Shown here in pieces: positions 17,107 to 26,299 of a stretch of DNA of 64,000 nucleotides (its first letter is position 1; every line of letters begins with the position of its first letter). The notes beneath the pieces were generated by a model, which worked only from the letters and a program-made list of their open reading frames with translations, had not been told where the DNA came from and did not search any database. Source of the DNA: Haloterrigena alkaliphila (lineage in GTDB: Archaea; Halobacteriota; Halobacteria; Halobacteriales; Natrialbaceae). A program made the translations under genes and the position numbers. Where the stretch lies: positions 3,348,001-3,412,000 of the forward strand of contig NZ_CP071462.1 of NCBI RefSeq assembly GCF_017352155.2, read 5' to 3'.

Positions 17107-18222
17107 ATGGACGACATCACGTTTGCAGTACTTGGCACGGGAGGTATCGGCCGACGAGCACTCGAGGTCAGCCAGCACAAGGACCACCTGACACCGGTCG
17201 CGGCCTGTGACCGCCACGGCACCGCGATCGACTTCGACGGACTGGACGTCGACGAATTACTGGCCGCGACGGAGGGGAACATCGATAACGAAGTGGCGAC
17301 GGACGGCGGTGAGCGAACCGAAGGTTCGCGATCCTCGTCAGAGCTTCGCTCTGACGGTGGATCGGCCGCTACCGCTGCCGACAGCGACGGCGGCGTCAAA
17401 CAGCACGGCGAAGACAGGGGCGTCGTCGCCTCCGAGCAGGCCCGCCCCAGCGAGGACCCCATCCAGGACGTCATCGACCACGGCGACGGGATCGACGCCG
17501 TCCTGCTGGCGCTGCCGAACTACGAGCACGACTTCATCCCGCGGACCGCCGATCGGTTCGTCGAGGGCGGCTACTCGGGCGTGATGATCGACGTTCTCAA
17601 GCGCTCGCGCGTGATCGACATGCTCGACGAGCGTAGCGAGACGTTCGAGGACAACGGAATCACGTTCATCTGCGGCGCGGGCGCGACCCCCGGCCTGCTG
17701 ACCGGCGCGGCCGCGCTGGCGGCCCAGTCGTTCGTCGAGGTCGAGAGCGTCGACATCTGGTGGGGCGTCGGCCTCAAGTCGGGCTACGAGGACAACCGCG
17801 GCACCGTCCGCGAGGACATCGCGCACCTCCCCGAGTACGACATCGAGACCGCGCGCGCCCTCTCCGACGAGGCGATCGAGGACATCATCGACGACCACGA
17901 CGGCGTCATCGAGTTCGAGGACATGGAACACGCCGACGACGTCCTCCTCGAGCGCGCGGGCGTCTGCGACGCCGAGGACGTCGAAGTCGGTGGGATCCTC
18001 GACGTGCGCAGCGACGAGAAGCCGACGACGACGACCGTCCGCGTGACGGGCCGGACGTTCGACGGCGAGACGGCGACCAACACCTTCCAGCTCGGCGACG
18101 CGACGAGCATGGAGGCGAACGTCAACGGGCCGGCGCTGGGCTACCTCAAGGCGGGCGTCCGACGGAACCGGGCGGGCGAGTACGGCGTCTTCGGCCCCGC
18201 CGAACTGATGCCCGGATTCTGA
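17107..18222 (+). CDS. bioU: BioU-like NAD(P)-dependent dehydrogenase of biotin synthesis
   Basis: 371 residues. The N-terminus FAVLGTGGIGRRALE is a Rossmann nucleotide-binding motif; the central part and ICGAGATPGLLTGAAALAA resemble saccharopine/homoserine-dehydrogenase-like proteins. Position inside bioB-X-bioF-bioD, and the lack of bioA in the cluster, fit BioU, described from cyanobacteria as a single-turnover enzyme that converts 8-amino-7-oxononanoate to 7,8-diaminononanoate using its own Lys. Lys165 in MIDVLKRSR is the candidate residue. Residues about 64-112 are a Ser/Gly/Asp-rich insert; removing it would place the Lys near 120, close to the position reported for the cyanobacterial enzyme. 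Product name is inference from context and recall. Confidence 0.72.
   Translation: MDDITFAVLGTGGIGRRALEVSQHKDHLTPVAACDRHGTAIDFDGLDVDELLAATEGNIDNEVATDGGERTEGSRSSSELRSDGGSAATAADSDGGVKQHGEDRGVVASEQARPSEDPIQDVIDHGDGIDAVLLALPNYEHDFIPRTADRFVEGGYSGVMIDVLKRSRVIDMLDERSETFEDNGITFICGAGATPGLLTGAAALAAQSFVEVESVDIWWGVGLKSGYEDNRGTVREDIAHLPEYDIETARALSDEAIEDIIDDHDGVIEFEDMEHADDVLLERAGVCDAEDVEVGGILDVRSDEKPTTTTVRVTGRTFDGETATNTFQLGDATSMEANVNGPALGYLKAGVRRNRAGEYGVFGPAELMPGF
17313..17356. repeat. Hairpin pair inside the bioU insert
   Basis: Two adjacent perfect hairpins with three-base loops: GCGAACC-gaa-GGTTCGC (17313-17329) and CGTCAGAGC-ttc-GCTCTGACG (17336-17356). Same design as the intergenic hairpin-chain repeats. 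They encode the ERTEGSRSSSELRSDGG part of the low-complexity insert, suggesting a repeat fragment that settled in frame. Confidence 0.6.
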
Positions 18223-18343
18223 ATCGGGCCGGGGCTGGCAACCACCCGATGACGCGCTGCGTGGCGAACCGCACCGATTCGCGCCGGAACCGGCCGCGGA
18301 TCGGTACAAGAGTCGTGTCGAATAGAACCGTGAGAGTGAAACC

Positions 18344-19573
18344 ATGGCACTGTCTCCGTTCATCCGAATGGAAGACCGCGGGTTCGACCTCGAGGACCGA
18401 CTCGCCACCCTCGAGGAATCCGATCTGAAGCGATCGCTGTCCCCCGTCGATCGGGTCGCCGAGCGCGGCTACTTCGCCCCGCCGTCGGGTGGTGAGCTTC
18501 CGGTCCTCGACGCCGACGAGGCGCTGGTGTTCGCCTCGAACAACTACCTCGGGCTGACCGACGACCAGCGAATTCAGGACGCGGCCCGGCAGGCCGCCGC
18601 GACCGTCGGGACCGGCGCCGGCGCGAGTCGGCTCGTCACCGGCGACACGCTCGTCCATCGGGACCTCGAGCGACTGCTCGCCGAGACGAAGGGGACGGAT
18701 CGCGCGCTCGCGTTCTCCTCGGGGTACGCCGCGAACCTCGGCACGATCACCGCCTTAGCGCCGGACGTGATTTTCTCCGACGAGTACAACCACGCGAGCA
18801 TCATCGACGGCTGTCGACTGGCCGGCGCCGAGACGGTCGTCTACAGCCACTGCGACGCCGAGAGCCTGCGGTCGAAACTGAGGGAGCGAGCGGCGATCGC
18901 CGACGAGGACGAGTCCTGGCTGATCGTCACCGACTCCGTCTTCAGCATGGACGGCACCGTCGCGCCGCTCGGGGCCATCTGCGACGCCGCCGAGGACCAC
19001 GGCGCCTGGGTGATGGTCGACGAGGCCCACGCGACCGGTCTCTACGCGAACGGCGGCGGCGTCGTCCAGGCCGAGGGGCTCGCGGATCGCGTCGACGTCC
19101 AGATGGGGACGCTGTCGAAGGCCCTGGCGAGTCAGGGGGGCTACGTGGCCGGCAGCGACGACCTGATCGAGTGTCTGTGCAACGACGCCCGGTCGTTCGT
19201 CTTCTCGACCGGCCTCGCCCCGACCGCGGCCGCGGCCGCCAGCGAGGCGCTGCACGTCGCCCGACACAGCGACGTCCGCGAACGGCTCTGGGAGAACGTC
19301 GCCCACCTCCGGGACGGCCTCGAGTCGATGGGATTTCGGGTCCTGGGCGACTCCCAGATCCTCCCCGTCGTAGTTGGCGACCGCGGGGACGCGCTCGCGC
19401 TCGCCGAGGGCATCCGCGAGCGCGACGTGGTCGCGCCCGCGATCCGCCCGCCGACGGTCCCCGAGGGAACCAGCCGAATTCGGGTCGCCCCGATGGCGAC
19501 CCACGACCACGACGACATCGTCACCTGTCTCGAGGCGTTCCGGGCGGCCGGTGACGAAGTCGGACTGCTCTAG
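18344..19573 (+). CDS. bioF: 8-amino-7-oxononanoate synthase
   Basis: 409-residue PLP enzyme joining pimeloyl thioester and L-alanine to give KAPA. FASNNYLGLT, GTGAGASRLVTGDTLVH, DEAHATG and GTLSKALASQGGY (Lys259, the PLP lysine) are the family blocks. Start taken at 18344 (MALSPFIRM); an alternative ATG eight codons on gives MEDRGFDLEDRLA. It is separated from bioU by 121 bases, so it may have its own promoter, while bioD follows after 9 bases. Confidence 0.93.
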   Translation: MALSPFIRMEDRGFDLEDRLATLEESDLKRSLSPVDRVAERGYFAPPSGGELPVLDADEALVFASNNYLGLTDDQRIQDAARQAAATVGTGAGASRLVTGDTLVHRDLERLLAETKGTDRALAFSSGYAANLGTITALAPDVIFSDEYNHASIIDGCRLAGAETVVYSHCDAESLRSKLRERAAIADEDESWLIVTDSVFSMDGTVAPLGAICDAAEDHGAWVMVDEAHATGLYANGGGVVQAEGLADRVDVQMGTLSKALASQGGYVAGSDDLIECLCNDARSFVFSTGLAPTAAAAASEALHVARHSDVRERLWENVAHLRDGLESMGFRVLGDSQILPVVVGDRGDALALAEGIRERDVVAPAIRPPTVPEGTSRIRVAPMATHDHDDIVTCLEAFRAAGDEVGLL

Positions 19574-19582
19574 TGTGACACC

Positions 19583-20281
19583 ATGACCGATCCGATCGCA
19601 ATCGTTGGCACTGGAACCGATATCGGAAAGACCGTCGTGACGGCGGGGATCACCCGCTGGTTCCGCGAGAACGGACTGGACGCGCGGGCGATCAAGCCCG
19701 CTCAGACCGGCTATCCGCCGGACGACGACGCCGGCTTCGTCGCCGAGGCCTGCGAGGAGCCGGCTGCGGCGACCTGTCCGCGCTACCTCGAGCCCGCGCT
19801 GGCGCCCCGGGTGGCAGCCGAAGCGGCCGGCGAGGAACTCTCCTACGAGGCGATCAGGACGGCCTGCGAGGACGCGCTCTCGGCGACCGCTCACCCGATC
19901 GTCGAGGGGATCGGCGGCCTCCGCGTCCCGCTGGCCGACGACCGCGAGGTGATCGACCTCGTCGCCGACCTCGACGCGACGGCCGTCGTCGTCACGCGAT
20001 CGGGGCTGGGGACGCTCAATCACACGGCGCTCTCGATAGAGGCCCTCGAGCGCCGCGGCGTCGACGTCGCCGGCGTCGTCTGCAACGAGTACGCGGGCGC
20101 GACGCTCGCCGAGCGGACCAACCCGGCGGAACTCGAGCGCATGACCGGGTACGACGTCGAGACGGTGCCCCCGCTCGAGGGAGACTCGCCGGCGGCGCTG
20201 GCGACCGGCGTCGCCGACGCGCTCTCGACGGCGTTCCTCGAGCGACTCGCGGGCCACGATGGTGCGACGACGGACGACTGA
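19583..20281 (+). CDS. bioD: Dethiobiotin synthetase
   Basis: 232-residue P-loop ATPase that closes the ureido ring of dethiobiotin from DAPA, CO2 and ATP. The N-terminal GTGTDIGKTVVTAGI is the Walker A block of BioD, KPAQTGYP the substrate-binding loop, and EGIGGLRVPL the VEGxGG-like motif. Last gene of the biotin cluster; its presence next to bioB and bioF shows that the organism makes DAPA somehow although no bioA is present here. Confidence 0.93.
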   Translation: MTDPIAIVGTGTDIGKTVVTAGITRWFRENGLDARAIKPAQTGYPPDDDAGFVAEACEEPAAATCPRYLEPALAPRVAAEAAGEELSYEAIRTACEDALSATAHPIVEGIGGLRVPLADDREVIDLVADLDATAVVVTRSGLGTLNHTALSIEALERRGVDVAGVVCNEYAGATLAERTNPAELERMTGYDVETVPPLEGDSPAALATGVADALSTAFLERLAGHDGATTDD

Positions 20282-20350
20282 TGACGATGGAGCGATTGCG
20301 GACAGGGACAACTGACGGTGGACGGCGGTAGCGGCAAACGGATCGGAAAC

Positions 20351-20548
20351 TCAGTCGGCCGACGGCGTCGGTCGCTCCGTCTCGGCGGCCGGCGCGTCGT
20401 CGTCGAGGGACGCATCGGCGCCGTCGCACAGGTCGATGAACTCGCTCACGATCTCCGATTTTCGATGTTCGACCTCGAGGTGAACGCGGAGGTCTCGCCG
20501 GTCGTCGTACGCGTCGGTACAGAGTGGACAGCTGTGTCGCTCGGGCAT
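20351..20548 (-). CDS. Small C2H2 zinc-finger protein
   Basis: 65 residues starting MPERHSCPLC. CPLC plus HLEVEH (C-x2-C-x12-H-x4-H) is a classical C2H2 finger in residues 7-27, followed by an acidic, Pro/Ala-rich tail. A GTG four codons upstream is an alternative start. Single C2H2 fingers are frequent in haloarchaeal mini-proteins, and in the few studied cases affect colonisation or biofilm traits; that is not evidence for this one. Convergent with bioD. Confidence 0.7.
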   Translation of the reverse strand: MPERHSCPLCTDAYDDRRDLRVHLEVEHRKSEIVSEFIDLCDGADASLDDDAPAAETERPTPSAD

Positions 20549-20663
20549 GCAGACGGTCACCGATAGTACCTGTCGTCGTTCTCCGGATTAATAGTGTCGA
20601 TAAGTATACATTAAGGTATGTGGGGATAGAACGACTGTATCGGCAGCTCACTGGTCGGTGAGG

Positions 20664-22193
20664 CTAGACGAAATCGCCGAGTCCGGACTGGTCGTCGTCC
20701 GGTTCGGACTCCTCCGTCGACGACTCCGACTCGGACGCGTTCGGCTCGTCCGCGGCGCCGGTCGCCGCCGCGAGCGTCTCCTGATCGTTGCCGTCGCCGT
20801 CGTCGCTCGAGTCCGCGGCCGAACCGTCGCCAGTCGATCCGTCGTCGGTCGATCCAGCGGCGTCACTCGAGTCACCGTCGCCGGCGTCGAAGAAAGCGCT
20901 GCCGGAGTGCTCGACGGTCTCCTCGGCCCGCAGCTCCTCGGCGTCCTCGACGATGGACTGGACCTTGTTGGTGTCCTTCCCGCTCTCGGTGACGAACGAG
21001 ACCTCCGCCTCGTCGAGGTCGTAGACGGCGGCCATGCGGACCGTCAGCTCGCGGTTCTTGCAGTGGTGGGTCATCGCCGCGAGGAACGGGAGGATTTCCC
21101 GGCGGGCGGTCGCGACGCTGGTTCCCTCGCGCTCGGCGATGCGCTCCGCGATGGCGTCGCGGGTGTTCCGGGTGCCCTTGGTGCGGCCGAGTTTCGACCA
21201 GTAGCTCGGCGGGCCGTAGCGGGTCCAGCCACCCTTGGGCTCGCGGCGCGAGGCGGCGACGCCGGCGGTCATGTTGTCGGTCGCGTACCGCCAGTAGGAG
21301 TAGTTCTGGCTCGCGCGGACCCGGCCCAGCCAGCGGTCGGCGTTCGCGAGGAACTCGTAGGCGTCGGCCAGTTCCGCCCCCGCGTAGTCCTTCGGGACGT
21401 TGTCCTCGATCCAGTTGAGCATCTCGTCGGGGTTCTCGTCGACGTCGTAGGAGGCCCGCAGCGCACCCTCGGCGTCCTCCTCCTTGATGAGCGCGTCGAG
21501 GAAGTCGAAGATGCCCTCGGTCGTGTCGCGCTCGCTCGTGACGACGTCCTCGACGGTCAGCCGCTCGGCCTGCTCGGCGACCGCCTGCAGGTCGTTGACC
21601 GCCGAGCGAAGGTCGCCGCTGGTCGACTCGGCGATCTTCTCTAAGGCTTCATCCTCGAACTCGACGCCCTCGCGCCGACAGATGTCCCGCAGCACGGGGA
21701 CGATCGAGCGCTTGGAGACGTCCCGGAACTCGATCGTCTCGCAGTTGTTGCGCAGCGACTGGCTCATGTCGTAGAACTCGTTGGCCACGAGGACGACGGG
21801 CTGGTTGGCGTCCTTGACGATCCGCGTCACCTCGCGGGAGCCGCCGTAGTCGGCGCTGCCGTGGAAGTTGTCCGCCTCGTCTAAAATCACGAGTCGGCGG
21901 CCCGCCTCGCCGCCGGTGAGGGTACCGCTCTTCGAGGCCTCGCCGGCGACGCGCTTGATGATGTCGGCCTTCCGGTCGTCGCTGGCGTTGAGCTCCATCA
22001 CCGGCCACCCCATGTCGTTGGCCAGCGCGTGGGCCGCGGAGGTCTTCCCGATCCCCGGACTGCCGTGGACGATCACCGACTTCCGGTGGTCGTCCCACGT
22101 CTCGGCCCACTCCTCGAGGTTGTCGCGGGCCTTGTTGTTTCCGCGTACCTCCGACAGCGTCGTCGGGCGGTACTTCTCCGTCCAGTCGGTCAT
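20664..22193 (-). CDS. rfcL: Replication factor C large subunit
   Basis: 509-residue AAA+ clamp loader subunit. The N-terminus MTDWTEKYRPTTLSEVRGNN is diagnostic; Walker A is HGSPGIGKTSAAH (GSPGIGK 44-50), Walker B VILDEADN, and SGDLRSAVNDLQAV the sensor-2 region. The C-terminal 90 residues are Ser/Asp/Glu-rich and disordered, ending QSGLGDFV, which resembles a PCNA-interacting peptide (Q-x2-L/I-x2-F-[VF]). Start at the ATG at 22193; the upstream open frame is a shadow. Divergent from the GCS2-type ligase. Confidence 0.95.
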   Translation of the reverse strand: MTDWTEKYRPTTLSEVRGNNKARDNLEEWAETWDDHRKSVIVHGSPGIGKTSAAHALANDMGWPVMELNASDDRKADIIKRVAGEASKSGTLTGGEAGRRLVILDEADNFHGSADYGGSREVTRIVKDANQPVVLVANEFYDMSQSLRNNCETIEFRDVSKRSIVPVLRDICRREGVEFEDEALEKIAESTSGDLRSAVNDLQAVAEQAERLTVEDVVTSERDTTEGIFDFLDALIKEEDAEGALRASYDVDENPDEMLNWIEDNVPKDYAGAELADAYEFLANADRWLGRVRASQNYSYWRYATDNMTAGVAASRREPKGGWTRYGPPSYWSKLGRTKGTRNTRDAIAERIAEREGTSVATARREILPFLAAMTHHCKNRELTVRMAAVYDLDEAEVSFVTESGKDTNKVQSIVEDAEELRAEETVEHSGSAFFDAGDGDSSDAAGSTDDGSTGDGSAADSSDDGDGNDQETLAAATGAADEPNASESESSTEESEPDDDQSGLGDFV

Positions 22194-22334
22194 TGGACAC
22201 TGATTGGTGCGAGTCGCGTTTAGTGGTTGCGGAGCGTCACTCTCGAGACCGCTCCCTGCGACAACCGGCGCAATACTCTCGAGTCCGAGACGGTACACCC
22301 GCGTTTGAAGCGACTGGCTCGAGTCGGTTCCGTA

Positions 22335-23858
22335 ATGGCGACCCTCGTCGACCTCGTCACTCGATCGCTCGCGGACGAAACCCGACGCGAGTTCGACCGT
22401 CGCGTCGACGACCAGGCTGCCCGTCTCACCGACGCCCTCCGCGCCGGACGGCTCGACAACCCGAGTTTCGGGCTGGGGTTCGAGCTCGAGACCTACGCGG
22501 TCGACGCCGACTGCCGGCTCGCTCGCGTGCCCGACGCCGTCTTCGAGAGCGACTGCGAGCGGGAACTCGGGGTACACAACGTCGAGTGCAACACCGATCC
22601 GGCGACGTTCGACGGGCCGGGGATCGCTTCACAGGCGGCGCAACTCCGCCGCCACTACCGGAGCGCACAGGCGGCCGCCGCGGACGCGGGGGTCGAACTC
22701 GTCCTCGACGCGATGTGGACGATTCCGCCGTCGGAGGGCACTCGCGCGTACCTCTCGGCCGTTCGCGAACGCGAAGGCGTCTCCATCGCCGAGAACATGA
22801 CCGCGTCACCTCGGTACTGCGCGATCGACAACGACGTCCTGGCGCAAACGGACGGCTCGGTCTCGCTCTCGGTGCCGGGCGTCGACGAGCGGTTCCCGAC
22901 GATCCTGTTCGAGTCGCTGACGAGTTCGATCCAGCCACACGTCCAGGTGCCCGACGTCGAGGCGTTTCCGCGCTACTACAACACCGCCGTTCGGACGCTC
23001 GGACCGATTCTCGCGCTCGCGACGAACGCGCCCCTGTTGCCCCCCGACCTGTACGATCCCGACGCGACCGACGACCCGTACCGCCTGCTCGAGGCGACGC
23101 CCCACGAACTGCGAATCCCGGTGTTCGAGCAGTCGATCGACGACGCGTGGGAGAAAGTGCGATTCCCCGAGGAGATCTCGACCGCGGCGGATACCCTCGA
23201 GGCGCTGGTCGCCGACCCGACGTGTGCACCCTTCCTCCGCGAGTGGCTCGCGGACGGCGACCGCGAGACGTTCGCGGACCGGTTCTGGGAACTCGACCAC
23301 AAGCGCGGGACCTACTGGCGGTGGCTCCGGACCGTCATCGGGGGACAGCCGGTCGACCGCGGGGATCGGTGGTCGATCCGCATCGAATACCGACCCCTGC
23401 CGACGCAGCCGACGATCGCGGAAAACGTGGCCTTCCAGTGTCTGGTCGCCGGACTCGTCTACGGGCTGTGCGCGGCCGACCATCCGCTCGCGACCCTCGA
23501 TCGAGACGCCGCCGAACGGAGCTTCTACGAGGCGGTCGACCGCGGCCTCGAGGCCGACCTCGCGTGGATTACTGCCGACGGCCACCGGACGAGCGACCGA
23601 ACCGAAATCTTCGGGGAACTCTTCGCGTTCGCCCGTCGCGGGCTCCGCGAGCGGGGCGTTTCGTCGGAGACCATCGAGACGTACCTCGCCCCGCTCGAGG
23701 CGCGCGCGGCCGAGCGGACGACGCCGAGTCGCTGGAAACTGGCTCGCGTTCGCGACCACCTCGAGGCGGGCGAGCGCTTCGAGGACGCCGTCCGGGCGAT
23801 GCAACGCGAGTACGTTCGCCGAGCGGGGGGCGACGAACCGATCACACAGTGGTCGTGA
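22335..23858 (+). CDS. GCS2-type glutamate-cysteine ligase-like protein
   Basis: 507 residues. GFELETYAVDADCRL, VHNVECNTDPATF and IRIEYRPLPTQPTIAENVAFQC are the acidic, metal-binding and Arg-containing blocks of the carboxylate-amine ligase (GCS2/COG2170-like) superfamily, which makes gamma-glutamylcysteine, the main haloarchaeal thiol. It is longer than the usual haloarchaeal GshA (about 360 residues, from memory), so it may be a paralogue using another amine. ATG at 22335 (MATLVDLVTRSLA) chosen; further upstream codons read into the rfcL promoter. Confidence 0.6.
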   Translation: MATLVDLVTRSLADETRREFDRRVDDQAARLTDALRAGRLDNPSFGLGFELETYAVDADCRLARVPDAVFESDCERELGVHNVECNTDPATFDGPGIASQAAQLRRHYRSAQAAAADAGVELVLDAMWTIPPSEGTRAYLSAVREREGVSIAENMTASPRYCAIDNDVLAQTDGSVSLSVPGVDERFPTILFESLTSSIQPHVQVPDVEAFPRYYNTAVRTLGPILALATNAPLLPPDLYDPDATDDPYRLLEATPHELRIPVFEQSIDDAWEKVRFPEEISTAADTLEALVADPTCAPFLREWLADGDRETFADRFWELDHKRGTYWRWLRTVIGGQPVDRGDRWSIRIEYRPLPTQPTIAENVAFQCLVAGLVYGLCAADHPLATLDRDAAERSFYEAVDRGLEADLAWITADGHRTSDRTEIFGELFAFARRGLRERGVSSETIETYLAPLEARAAERTTPSRWKLARVRDHLEAGERFEDAVRAMQREYVRRAGGDEPITQWS

Positions 23859-24098
23859 ACGGTCCTGCAGACGCGTTCCGATAGTCGATCCGTCTCGGCG
23901 GCCGATACCCCGCTGCAATCCGACCGATCGACCGGACAGAACTGATTACATTCAGACTTGTATGTGTATTTTCAGTAACTGAATTGTGGGAAAGTGTGTC
24001 ATACGCGTTTGAGAACAGGTTAGATATGATCTGATGAAAATAATCGGACGTGACAGATTTGATAGGGATTGATGTGGGGTGACTACGATGTGGTGGTC

Positions 24099-25082
24099 AT
24101 GGAACGACGAACGTTCATGGCGGGAACCGGAGTCAGCATCGGAATCGGCCTCGCAGGCTGTCTGAACACGGCGGACGATACCGACGATGGGAACAACACG
24201 GAAGAGATCGACACGGGCGACGGGGAGAACGAGACGTCGGAGGGCGAGGCGCCCGAGGGGACGGGCGACGAATCGGTGGATACCGGAACCGACGACGAGG
24301 ACAACAACACTGACGACAACAACAACAATACCGACGACGGAGACAACGGTGACAGTACCGACGAAACGAGTCCCGCGCGCTTCGAGGTGACAGCGATGTC
24401 GACGAACTCGCCGATCGGTCCTCGAGAACTGCTGACCGTGAACGCGACGATCGAAAACGTCGGCGACGAGACCGGAACGACCGACGTCGAACTCGTCGTC
24501 GGCAACGACTCCTCCGTCGAGGACAGTCAGTCGCTGACGCTCGAGTCGGGGGAATCCGCCGATATTACGCTCAAGTTCAGGGCGGGCGAGCCGTCCGGCA
24601 ACCGCGAGGAGTTCCCCGTCGGCGTCGATACGGGTGCCCACGAGGTCTCCGAGACGGTCGTCGTTCAGTCCGGCGGGAACGGTGATATCGAGGAAGACGT
24701 CACGTTCGACTCCTGCGAGCGGGCGACGGTCTCCGGGAGCTTCGAGGCCGGCGACATCGCCTACGCGAGCACGGTCTTCTACGACGAGGCGGGTGTCGGC
24801 GACACGCTCATGGAAGACGGCGTCACCATCGGCGAGGACGTGTCTGCACCGTTTACCGGAACGATCGTCTTCGAACTCGCGGACCAGCCGGGGGTCGTCG
24901 AGAACGAGGACGAGATCCTCGTCAGGGTCTCCGACTACGGCGAGTACGGGACGGTCATCGCCGGGCTGACGACCGACCAGGACGACTACGTGGTCGCCGG
25001 AATCACCCACAGCAACCCGAACGCGGAGGAGTGTATCGACGAAATCGAAGCCGAGTGGGAGGAGGCCACCGGCGGGAACTAG
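24099..25082 (+). CDS. Tat-exported lipoprotein with CARDB-like domain
   Basis: 327 residues. MERRTFMAGTGVSIGIGLAGC gives a twin-arginine signal and lipobox ending at Cys21, so the mature protein is lipid-anchored outside the membrane. An Asp/Asn/Thr-rich linker (about 23-90) is followed by an Ig-like region (RELLTVNATIENVGDETGT) typical of CARDB adhesion-type domains, then an acidic domain with two Cys (FDSCERA, EECIDE) that may form a disulfide. The start at 24099 puts the RR at residues 3-4; upstream codons from 24069 are unlikely. Ligand unknown. Confidence 0.8.
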   Translation: MERRTFMAGTGVSIGIGLAGCLNTADDTDDGNNTEEIDTGDGENETSEGEAPEGTGDESVDTGTDDEDNNTDDNNNNTDDGDNGDSTDETSPARFEVTAMSTNSPIGPRELLTVNATIENVGDETGTTDVELVVGNDSSVEDSQSLTLESGESADITLKFRAGEPSGNREEFPVGVDTGAHEVSETVVVQSGGNGDIEEDVTFDSCERATVSGSFEAGDIAYASTVFYDEAGVGDTLMEDGVTIGEDVSAPFTGTIVFELADQPGVVENEDEILVRVSDYGEYGTVIAGLTTDQDDYVVAGITHSNPNAEECIDEIEAEWEEATGGN

Positions 25083-25214
25083 GACGGTTCGTACGCGTTC
25101 GGGGCGGAAGACACCGTAAAGGCGCCGTATTGGATTGTGGTGCACGCGGACGGCCCAACCGCAGTCTCGAGTTGCCAGCGGTGACGCTAACTATCGCGAC
25201 CCACAACTGCCGCT

Positions 25215-25958
25215 ATGCACGTCGCGATCGTCACCGTCGGTGACGAGTTGCTGGCCGGATCGACGACGAACACGAACGCCTCGTGGCTCGCGTCGGAGAT
25301 CACCGAGCGAGGAAGCACCGTCGACCGAATCCTGACGATTCCCGACGATCGGGCGCTCATCGCCGACTACGTCGGCCGCTGGAGTGACGAGTTCGACGCC
25401 GTCATCGTCACCGGCGGTATCGGCGGGACGCCGGACGACGTCTCCGTCGAGGCTGTCGCGGACGGACTGGGCCGCGATCTGGTGGTCCACGAGACGATCA
25501 AGGAGGAACTGCTCGAGAAGGCGGCCGCGTTCCGCGACGAGAACCCGGACCTGGTCGACGAGTACGATCTGGACCTCGACGTCGACGCCGCGGCGTCGAT
25601 TCCGGAGGGCGCGACGCCGATCGTCACCGACGCGGGGTGGGCGCCGGGCTGTCTCGTCGAGAACGTCTACGTCTTCGCCGGCATCCCCGACGAGATGCAG
25701 GCCATGTTCCGCGAGGTCGCCGCGGAGTTCGAGGGCGACGCCGTCGCGCGAACGATCTACACGTCGGCGCCCGAGGGCTCGCTCCACGGTGCGCTCGAGG
25801 GCGTCACTGACGCCTTCGACGTCGCCGTCGGCAGCTATCCCCGTAGCGAGACGCGGCCGGGTCGGATCCGCGTCCGGGGGACGGACGAGACGGCCGTCGA
25901 GAACGCGGTGGCGTGGCTCGAGGACCGCGTCGAGACGACCGACCCGCCGTCGGAGTGA
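25215..25958 (+). CDS. CinA/MoaB-like molybdopterin-binding-domain protein
   Basis: 247 residues. MHVAIVTVGDELLAGSTTNTN and VIVTGGIGGTPDDVSVEAVA are the two signature blocks of the CinA N-terminal (MoCF-like) domain. The protein lacks the CinA C-terminal deamidase domain, so it is the short archaeal form, of uncertain role; nucleotide pyrophosphatase activity has been found for relatives. Short gap of one base to the convergent DUF7521 gene. Confidence 0.85.
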   Translation: MHVAIVTVGDELLAGSTTNTNASWLASEITERGSTVDRILTIPDDRALIADYVGRWSDEFDAVIVTGGIGGTPDDVSVEAVADGLGRDLVVHETIKEELLEKAAAFRDENPDLVDEYDLDLDVDAAASIPEGATPIVTDAGWAPGCLVENVYVFAGIPDEMQAMFREVAAEFEGDAVARTIYTSAPEGSLHGALEGVTDAFDVAVGSYPRSETRPGRIRVRGTDETAVENAVAWLEDRVETTDPPSE

Positions 25959-25959
25959 G

Positions 25960-26232
25960 TCACCGGTAGAGGGAGACGTAGAGCATCCCGAACCCGACGA
26001 TGAACGGAACCGTCTCGGCGACGTAAAACACCGTCGGGGGATCGGGGAACTGGGAGGTGATCGTCGTGAGTCCGACGCCCATACTGAGGAACGCGAAGCC
26101 GATGAACGCGGATTCCAGCCGCTTCGATTCGCGCTGTTTGTACGACTGAAAGCTGATGAGCGTCAGTCCCAGCGAGAGGGCGAAGACGGCCATCTGCAAC
26201 AGCATGAGGACCGCGTCGACGATCCCACTCAT
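25960..26232 (-). CDS. Small membrane protein (DUF7521-like)
   Basis: 90 residues with three transmembrane helices (about 4-26, 40-60 and 68-88) linked by a basic loop SYKQRESKRLES. Lies 67 bases downstream of a winged-HTH gene on the same strand. In haloarchaea this pair (regulator plus three-helix membrane protein) recurs, which makes a one-membrane-sensor regulatory cassette plausible. The DUF name is from recall. Confidence 0.7.
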   Translation of the reverse strand: MSGIVDAVLMLLQMAVFALSLGLTLISFQSYKQRESKRLESAFIGFAFLSMGVGLTTITSQFPDPPTVFYVAETVPFIVGFGMLYVSLYR

Positions 26233-26299
26233 TCGGTCTCACCAGCCGTGGAGTTGGAGCGTGGCCGCGTGATGGATAGCGCTGGCATGGTGATCTGGC

